DNA from: an uncultured Akkermansia sp.
GTDB taxonomy: Bacteria; Verrucomicrobiota; Verrucomicrobiia; Verrucomicrobiales; Akkermansiaceae
Length of the DNA stretch: 64,000 nt
NCBI GenBank assembly: GCA_947589295.1
Contig: CANQBZ010000004.1
Location: 1-64,000 of the forward strand
Reading direction: 5' to 3'
Shown here: in pieces, positions 58,138-64,000 of the stretch
How positions within the stretch are numbered: position 1 is the first letter of the stretch
How the letters are laid out: each line of letters starts with the position of its first letter
The notes under the pieces: model-generated
Told to the model about the DNA's origin: nothing
The model's database searches: none
The model's input: only the letters and a program-made list of their open reading frames with translations
Program-made: the position numbers and the translations under genes

Positions 58138-58164
58138 ATCTGTTTTCCATGTTTCAATCCGCGG

Positions 58165-58192
58165 TTGACAAATTGTGCTTTTTTGGTAGTGT
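58165..58192 (+). promoter_or_regulatory. Putative promoter for tatD (TTGACA-N16-TAGTGT)
   Basis: Consensus -35, weak -10 ending 6 nt before the tatD ATG. Confidence 0.45.
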
Positions 58193-58198
58193 TCCCCC

Positions 58199-59029
58199 AT
58201 GACGAATGGACAAAACGAAGAATTGATTGACACGCATTGTCACTTGGCATCAGAGCGCCATGTCGACATTGTCAGCATTCGCAACGAATGCGAGGCGTTG
58301 GGCGTTTCTCATTGCATTTCTCTGGGGACTCACCCAGGCGATTGGGATGCCACGCTCGCTTTGGCACATCGTATGCCGGACTTTGTATCAGCGTGTCTTG
58401 CCGTTCATCCGTCCGATTGTACAGGAGTGAGTGAAGAGCAGTGGGAGTGCATGAAGCACCTTTGTCGTAAACATCCACTGGCCGCCATCGGCGAGACGGG
58501 GTTGGATTATTATTGGGATGCGCCGACCGGGTGGACTGAGGAAGCTTACCGCGCGCGACAACGCGATTTCCTTGAGCGCCATTTTGAATTGGCCCGTACG
58601 CTTGGCCTCAACATATCTTTGCACACGCGTGATAAGGTCGGCGCGGGGAGCTCTTGCTTTGAGGATGCTTTTGCCATTGCTCGCCAGTTCCCCACAGTGC
58701 GACCGGTGTTTCACTGCTTCATAGGCTCTCGGCAGCAGGCAGAGCGGATATTCGGCGAGTTGAATGGCATGGTTTCGTTCACCGGCCTGATTACTTTCAA
58801 AAAAACCGAGGCTGTCCAGGCGGTGGCAGCGTGGTGTCCAGAAGATCGTATCATGGTGGAGACGGATTCTCCTTATCTCTCGCCTGAGCCGCATCGCGGC
58901 GAATTGAACATACCCGGCCGAGTGCGCTTTGTCGCGGAAAAATTGGCGACTCTGCGTGAGCTCTCCTTTGAGGAAATCTGTCGCATCACGTCGCGCAATA
59001 CGCGTCTCTTCTTTCGGCTTCCCAACTGA
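58199..59029 (+). CDS. tatD: TatD-family hydrolase
   Basis: LIDTHCHLASERH, AIGETGLDYYWD, RQRDFLERHFELARTLGLNISLHTRD, RPVFHCFIGSRQQAERIF, IMVETDSPYLSPEPHRGELNIPGRVRFVAEKLA. Confidence 0.95.
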   Translation: MTNGQNEELIDTHCHLASERHVDIVSIRNECEALGVSHCISLGTHPGDWDATLALAHRMPDFVSACLAVHPSDCTGVSEEQWECMKHLCRKHPLAAIGETGLDYYWDAPTGWTEEAYRARQRDFLERHFELARTLGLNISLHTRDKVGAGSSCFEDAFAIARQFPTVRPVFHCFIGSRQQAERIFGELNGMVSFTGLITFKKTEAVQAVAAWCPEDRIMVETDSPYLSPEPHRGELNIPGRVRFVAEKLATLRELSFEEICRITSRNTRLFFRLPN

Positions 59030-59301
59030 TGGATACTATTTTGTTGCTGCCCACCCGGAGGTGCAAACTTGACGCTGCCCGGAGTTCGACCCGGTGAGAT
59101 GTCGGCTTGGTAGACTGCGTTTTCTTCTCTCCCTGCCGCTTTCCTCTGAGGCCTGACGTCTCAAGATGAATCGCATTTTAAAGGCGAAACAGTCTCCTGC
59201 TTCTCTAAATGGTATTGTGTATATAGGCAATCGAATTGGGGACCCGAATAGGGCAAACGTATTAGAAAATTGGATTCATTTTAAGGAAGGAGACAAGTGG
59301 T

Positions 59302-59929
59302 TCATTTATGCTCTAATTCGTTGCCAAACAATATGTCATCGAGTACATCCGTATCCCACGTTGCCCTCAGTCTCAGCCTCTGGAGTGGCACCTTCACTCC
59401 CTCATGACGGGCCTTGTACTGTTTGATGAGTACGAGCGCGAATCTCAAAACTCTCGAAAAGTTCTCTGCACTGTTCCCCTTCCTCTTGCGTCCTTGATCT
59501 TCGTTGAACACCACGTCCAATACCCAATGCAGACTGTTTTCTATACCCCAGTGACTCCTTATACTTCCTGCAATCTACTGTGCGCTCGCATGCCGATTGC
59601 TCACTATGTAGAAGCGTTGTTCTTGCGTCGTCTTTCCTCTCTTTTTCTCATAGCTCTCTTTGCTCACTCTCACCCCCGCCGCTAATCCCTCCCAGTTCCA
59701 TGCTCCGCCAATGTGGCTTAACTCATGGTATAGTTCGTACGTACGCGTCTCCACTCGTCTCTGTATAGATCGAGTCGGGCTTCTCCAACTTCGCTGTGTC
59801 TTCTATATCCTCCAGAAGCCTCCCTTGATTCTTCTTCACGGCAAGCACGTAGTCCGTTAACTTATGCATTTTCGCGTTGCCGGTTCTTGGGTCTTCCATC
59901 AGGCTGATTTTTGTAATAAGATGATGCAT
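59302..59929 (-). pseudogene. ISAs1-type transposase remnant (internal deletion, frameshift, in-frame stop)
   Basis: Minus strand: MHHLITKISLMEDPRTGNAKMHKL|TDYVLAVKKNQGRLLEDIEDTAK... frameshift ...TYELYHELSHIGGAWNWEGLAAGVRVSKESYEKKRGKTTQEQRFYIVSNRHASAQ*IAGSIRSHWGIENSLHWVLDVVFNEDQGRKRKGNSAENFSRVLRFALVLIKQYK. Confidence 0.92.
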
Positions 59930-59952
59930 TCCTGTATCCTATCATATTTTGT

Positions 59953-59992
59953 ATTTAATATCAATAATTTAAATAAGTTATTGATATTAAAT
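59953..59992. repeat. AT-rich perfect inverted repeat (15-bp arms, 10-nt loop) inside the IS right end
   Basis: atttaatatcaataa - tttaaataag - ttattgatattaaat. Confidence 0.9.
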
Positions 59993-60083
59993 TCTATACA
60001 TCCAATTCTGCCCCTAGGTTTTCTAATGCGTTTACCCTGGGACCCGAACAGTGATATTGACAAGGAGAATGATAGCCTGTAAC

Positions 60084-61601
60084 ATGACGTGTGTGGAGCC
60101 GTACTGCGAGCAGAAGAAGCGTATTTATGCAGCGATTGATCTCAAATCATTTTACGCATCGGTAGAGTGTGTGGAGCGTGGGTTGGATGCATTGAGCACG
60201 CATCTGGTGGTAGCCGATGCTGCCCGCACTGAGAAAACAATTTGTTTAGCAGTTTCATCAGCTCTCAAAGCGTACGGTCTTCCCGGGCGACCACGGCTTT
60301 TCGAGGTGGTGCAGCGGGTGGCTGAGGTGAATCGGCAACGCAGAGCCGTTCGGGGACACTCCCTACGGGGGAGTTGTACGGATGCCCGTGAGTTGACGAT
60401 GCATCCGGAGTGTGCCTTAGAATATATTGTAGCCCCTCCGCGCATGGCTCTTTACATCGATTACAGCAAGCGTATCTATGAGGTGTATCTGCGCTACATG
60501 GCACCAGAGGATATGCACGTGTATTCCATCGATGAGGTGTTCATGGACTTGACCGATTATGTGCGCTTGTACCATACGACGCCGCGCGCGCTCGTGTCGA
60601 GGATCGTGGGGGAGGTGCTGCGTGATACAGGGGTAACCGCTACTGCCGGCGTGGGTACTAATCTGTATCTTGCCAAGGTGGCGATGGATATCCTCGCCAA
60701 ACACGCCGAGCCTGACGGCACAGGCGTGCGTGTAGCTGAGCTGGATGAAATGAGCTATCGCGAGCGGCTTTGGTGCCACCGACCACTCAGCGATTTTTGG
60801 CGCGTGGGCAGCGGCACGGCTCGCAAGCTTGAGCAACACGGTATGTTTACTATGGGCGATGTGGCACGTCGCTCCGTGCGCTGCGAAGACTCTCTCTATG
60901 CCCTTTTTGGGGTGAATGCCGAATTGCTCATTGACCATGCTTGGGGCTGTGAGCCAACGCATATCGCAGATATCAAGGCATATCGTCCGGCGGTAAACAG
61001 TTTGAGCGCTGGTCAGGTGCTGCCCACTCCCTACACGGCTCCAAAAGCCCGCTTAGTGGTCCGCGAGATGGCGGATGCACTCGCATTGAGTCTCACGAAG
61101 CACGGCTTAGTTACCGATAGGGTGGAGCTGACTATTGGCTACGATGTGCAGAATTTGGTGAACCATCCCGCTTCTTATACCGGCGTGTTGAAAACAGACC
61201 GCTACGGCCGCTGTGTTCCTAGGTCCACCCACGGCTCTCGGCGCCTCCGCTTCCACAGCGCTTCAGCCAAGCTGATTACCCGCGCTATGGACGGTATCTT
61301 TGCGAGTGTGGTTGATGCGCAGCTGTTCATTCGCCGTCTGACTGTAGTGGCGCACCATGTGCTGCCTGAACAGAGCGCACCGCCTCCGCTCAAGCAAGGG
61401 GAACTTTTTATTAATTCAACGAGTGCTGTTGGATGTACCGCCATGAATGCGTGCGATTTGCAACGCGAACGGCGCTTGCAACATACATTATTAGATATTA
61501 AACGAAAATTCGGTAAAAATGCCATTCTTAAAGGCATGAACCTGCAGGAAGGAGCTACTGCTCGCAAACGTAATTCCCAAATCGGTGGACACCAAGCATG
61601 A
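60084..61601 (+). CDS. Y-family DNA polymerase (UvrX/ImpB/MucB-like)
   Basis: IYAAIDLKSFYASVECVERGLD, VYSIDEVFMDLTDYVRLY, ATAGVGTNLYLAKVAMDILAKHAEPDGTGVRVAELDEMSYRERLWCHRPLSDFWRVGSGTARKLEQHGMFTMGDVA. Start set at 60084. Confidence 0.93.
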   Translation: MTCVEPYCEQKKRIYAAIDLKSFYASVECVERGLDALSTHLVVADAARTEKTICLAVSSALKAYGLPGRPRLFEVVQRVAEVNRQRRAVRGHSLRGSCTDARELTMHPECALEYIVAPPRMALYIDYSKRIYEVYLRYMAPEDMHVYSIDEVFMDLTDYVRLYHTTPRALVSRIVGEVLRDTGVTATAGVGTNLYLAKVAMDILAKHAEPDGTGVRVAELDEMSYRERLWCHRPLSDFWRVGSGTARKLEQHGMFTMGDVARRSVRCEDSLYALFGVNAELLIDHAWGCEPTHIADIKAYRPAVNSLSAGQVLPTPYTAPKARLVVREMADALALSLTKHGLVTDRVELTIGYDVQNLVNHPASYTGVLKTDRYGRCVPRSTHGSRRLRFHSASAKLITRAMDGIFASVVDAQLFIRRLTVVAHHVLPEQSAPPPLKQGELFINSTSAVGCTAMNACDLQRERRLQHTLLDIKRKFGKNAILKGMNLQEGATARKRNSQIGGHQA

Positions 61602-61810
61602 CAGACGATTCCAAACAAGGCTACGCCGATATTTTTGAGTTGCCACCGCACCGCTCGCCATGTCGCACGCCCATGCCTCGGGCGGAACGAGCTGCTCAGT
61701 TCTCATCTTTTGCTGCGCTTTCCGGACATGATCGCGCTATCCTCGACCAAATGGAAAAACACATACTTGCCTTCGAACAGTACGACCAGTTTGAGGATGT
61801 TGCCGATTAG
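61598..61810 (+). CDS. YolD-like small protein coupled to the Y-family polymerase
   Basis: YADIFELPPHRSPCRTPMPRAERAAQFSSFAALSGHDRAI resembles the YolD-like N-term (Y.DI..LPHH.S...P.M...DRAAQFSPFAALTGYDAAI); ATGA overlap with polymerase gene. Confidence 0.8.
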   Translation: MTDDSKQGYADIFELPPHRSPCRTPMPRAERAAQFSSFAALSGHDRAILDQMEKHILAFEQYDQFEDVAD

Positions 61811-62291
61811 TTCTGTCTGCCCCTAAAGAGATAATTTTTGGCATTGCTAATAACTTCACTGGCTTTCTATGTGAATTGAATTTTAATTTATTTTGATTTT
61901 AAAATGATTATATTACTTATCAACATATCAATAAATGGGAATTTGAGGACAGACCAGAGCAGAGGAGAGGTGAATCGAGAGTGATATCAAAAGGTTGAAA
62001 CCTCATAGGAAAATGCACAAGTCCGATGCCTCAAAAATGCGGCCACCCAACTGCAACGCGCCTGCTCCTTATGGCGTTTTTGCATGCTCACTTATCGTGA
62101 GTGGTATGTGTTTGATGTTAGCTTTTCATTTTTGAGACACACCAAGCTTTCGGAAATTTTCTTTGCTCGTTTTTGGCGACCCTTCGGTGACTTTATTTTT
62201 GAGGCAATGCGGTGTGTCGTTTTTTATGCGCATGGGGGCTTTTATCCTTGCATTTGTCCGAACTCTTTGTTAAACTGCGCACAGAGGATTT

Positions 62292-64000
62292 ATGCTTGAA
62301 GCCCGCAATATATGCTTGGAAGTAGAGAATGGGGATGAGTCCCTGTTTTTGCTCAACGATGTGAGTTTCTGCATACCGCGTGGGCATTTTATGGCAATAG
62401 TTGGGCCATCGGGTTGCGGGAAAACAACGCTCCTCAAGACAATTGCCGGCATCAAATCCTCAACGGATGGCACCTTCATATGGGAGGGGCGTGACCTCTC
62501 GGAAGAGGGAGACTTTGAACCGCATGAGATCGGCTATGTCCCCCAGTTTAGCATTGCATACGATGAACTGACAGTCGATGAGAGCATCGAGAGTGCTGCT
62601 CGCCTTCGAGTTGTGGGAGACGATGAGGAGATCAACGATCTCATCGATAATGTCCTCGCCGAGACTGGAATGACCGACATTGCAGACCGGCAGGTGAAGC
62701 TCCTTTCCGGCGGACAGAAGCGACGCTTGGCTCTGGCCATGGAGTTGGTGAGCAGTCCGCGGATTTTGCTGTGCGATGAGGTTACAAGTGGGCTCGACCC
62801 ACGTTCAGAACGAGAAATCGTACAATTGTTGCATGATCTGAGCCGCAAGGATGGACGCATTGTCATCTCTGTCACGCACAGTCTTGCGCAGATGGAGCTC
62901 TATGATAGCATCATGGTGATGGTGCGAGGGAATTTGGCCTATCACGGTTCTCCAGATGCCATGAATCATTATTTCGGCGTGAGTAGTTTTGAAGAAGTTT
63001 ACCCGCAGCTTACCCTGCGAGCACCGGAAGAATGGCGGATGAGCTGGCTTAAGCACCGTGTGGCATATTACCAGCGCCTTGAAAGCGAACATGTGGAGAA
63101 GTACCGGCAGCTTGGGCTGCAACCTCCACCACCGAGGCCGGAGGCGGACCAGGAGTCACCGATGCCGGGTTTTCAGGCTCAGATGGTGCAGCTCTTGCGG
63201 AGGCGGTTTATGATACTAATGCGGGACCGCGCACAGTTGATGTTGCAGATCGCCATGATCTTGGTGTTCCCCATCTTGGTGGCACTGTTCTCCAGCAAGG
63301 GACAGGATCAGCTCCTCACGCTCACCGATACCTCCAGCGGAGATATTGCGGCAGAAATCCAAGCCCAGCAGGCGCAGGCCGAAGTACGCGCGCGCGTTGG
63401 TTCTGCCGTGTCTGGCATCATCATGTTTGAGGTCATATTGCTTGGATTAATGGGATCTAACAATGCCTCGCGTGAAATTGCTGGAGAACGCCTCATCATG
63501 GAAAAAGAAAAGTTCGCAGGCGTGAGAGTGGGTGCATATGTCGCGTCAAAGGTCACTTTTTTAGCCATACTCGTGGTGTTGCAAAGCATCTGGATGTACG
63601 CATTTGTTCAGTTTTTCTGGGAGTTCCGAGGGGATGCAATGAATCACCTTTTTTTCCTCCTGATGGCGAATGCTGCCATGACGAGCGTTTGTCTGGGCAT
63701 ATCGTCCAACTGTAATACGCCGGACCAATCCTCGCTTCTGAGCATCTATTTAGTTGGATTTCAGTTGCCTCTTTCGGGTGCCGTGCTCGCTCTGCCGGAT
63801 ATAGTGGAGACGTTTACTCAACCCTTTATCTCTGCGTATTGGGCATGGAGTGGAAGCATAGAGGGGGGATTAGGGTCGGATGTCCTCAAGGCGGTCAAAA
63901 GCATTGTGCAGACAAACTTCAGTGCCGAATGGCTATGTCGCGTGGTCCTATGGGGGCATGTGGCGGTTGGTATCGTACTTACATGGTTCGGCTGTAGTAA
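62292..64000 (+). CDS. ABC transporter, ATP-binding plus ABC-2 permease in one chain (ABCG-like), 3' truncated by window edge
   Basis: Not in ORF track. IVGPSGCGKTTLLKTIAG, LLSGGQKRRLALAMELVSSPRILLCDEVTSGLDP, then ABC2-membrane region (MILMRDRAQLMLQIAMILVFPILVALFSS ... AGERLIMEKEKFAGVRVGAYVASKVTFLAILVVLQSIWMYAF). Confidence 0.9.
   Translation, partial: MLEARNICLEVENGDESLFLLNDVSFCIPRGHFMAIVGPSGCGKTTLLKTIAGIKSSTDGTFIWEGRDLSEEGDFEPHEIGYVPQFSIAYDELTVDESIESAARLRVVGDDEEINDLIDNVLAETGMTDIADRQVKLLSGGQKRRLALAMELVSSPRILLCDEVTSGLDPRSEREIVQLLHDLSRKDGRIVISVTHSLAQMELYDSIMVMVRGNLAYHGSPDAMNHYFGVSSFEEVYPQLTLRAPEEWRMSWLKHRVAYYQRLESEHVEKYRQLGLQPPPPRPEADQESPMPGFQAQMVQLLRRRFMILMRDRAQLMLQIAMILVFPILVALFSSKGQDQLLTLTDTSSGDIAAEIQAQQAQAEVRARVGSAVSGIIMFEVILLGLMGSNNASREIAGERLIMEKEKFAGVRVGAYVASKVTFLAILVVLQSIWMYAFVQFFWEFRGDAMNHLFFLLMANAAMTSVCLGISSNCNTPDQSSLLSIYLVGFQLPLSGAVLALPDIVETFTQPFISAYWAWSGSIEGGLGSDVLKAVKSIVQTNFSAEWLCRVVLWGHVAVGIVLTWFGCS

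Larger units (their letters stand above)
59249..60039 (-). mobile_element. Defective ISAs1-family insertion sequence (791 bp) with inverted repeats and 9-bp target duplication
   Basis: Left end TAGGGCAAACGTATTAGAAAA, right end (reverse complement) CAGGGTAAACGCATTAGAAAA, 18/21 identical; flanked by direct repeats GGACCCGAA at 59240-59248 and 60040-60048; contains ISAs1-type transposase remnants. Confidence 0.92.
59166..60082 (+). pseudogene. Short ORF split by IS insertion (reconstructed 38-aa product)
   Basis: Removing 59249-60039 plus one target-duplication copy restores MNRILKAKQSPASLNGIVYIGNRIGDPNSDIDKENDSL*, ending 1 nt before the polymerase ATG (taa-c-atg). Confidence 0.5.

Noticed and set aside
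59060-59110. Shared 13-mer GTTCGACCCGGTG with the rplL-rpoB leader (about 45537)
   Set aside because: Single short match without surrounding similarity; treated as coincidence.

Overview
The window is a gene-dense bacterial chromosome segment. Gene content suggests Verrucomicrobiota (Akkermansia-like), but this is inferred from family recognition only. From left to right it contains:
- A MoxR/DUF58/BatA/BatB(C) operon on the minus strand, with the terminal gene cut by the window edge and ending in a tandem QQQNQD repeat.
- A UvrA-like ATPase, two adjacent bactofilins, menaquinone/ubiquinone methyltransferase, icd, rph, a PTS-IIA protein, secG, panD, nth, two tandem TM-coiled-coil paralogs and pnp.
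- A DUF883/holin-like/YqjK-like cluster, a cupin and a decayed region.
- A TGS-less thrS, infC, a Pit-PhoU fusion, and an RNase H-like/TrmL/IF-1-like cluster.
- An ExbB-ExbD-ExbD-giant TPR operon, then truA.
- A tRNA-Thr/tuf/tRNA-Trp/secE/nusG/rplKAJL/rpoBC supercluster.
- ychF, a LemA-like gene, pgk and tatD.
- A Y-family polymerase/YolD-like pair preceded by a defective ISAs1-type element, whose ends (near-perfect inverted repeats plus a 9-bp target duplication) can be read directly.
- An ABCG-type transporter running off the right edge.
The most interesting items are:
- the IS relic, which split a short ORF coupled to the polymerase gene
- the Exb/TPR operon
- the tandem coiled-coil paralogs
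- the Zn-ribbon bactofilin
- the divergent IF-1 paralog
- the UvrA that lost half of a zinc finger
- the structured leaders inside the rpl-rpo cluster
I did not find a CRISPR array, a prophage or an obvious defence island.
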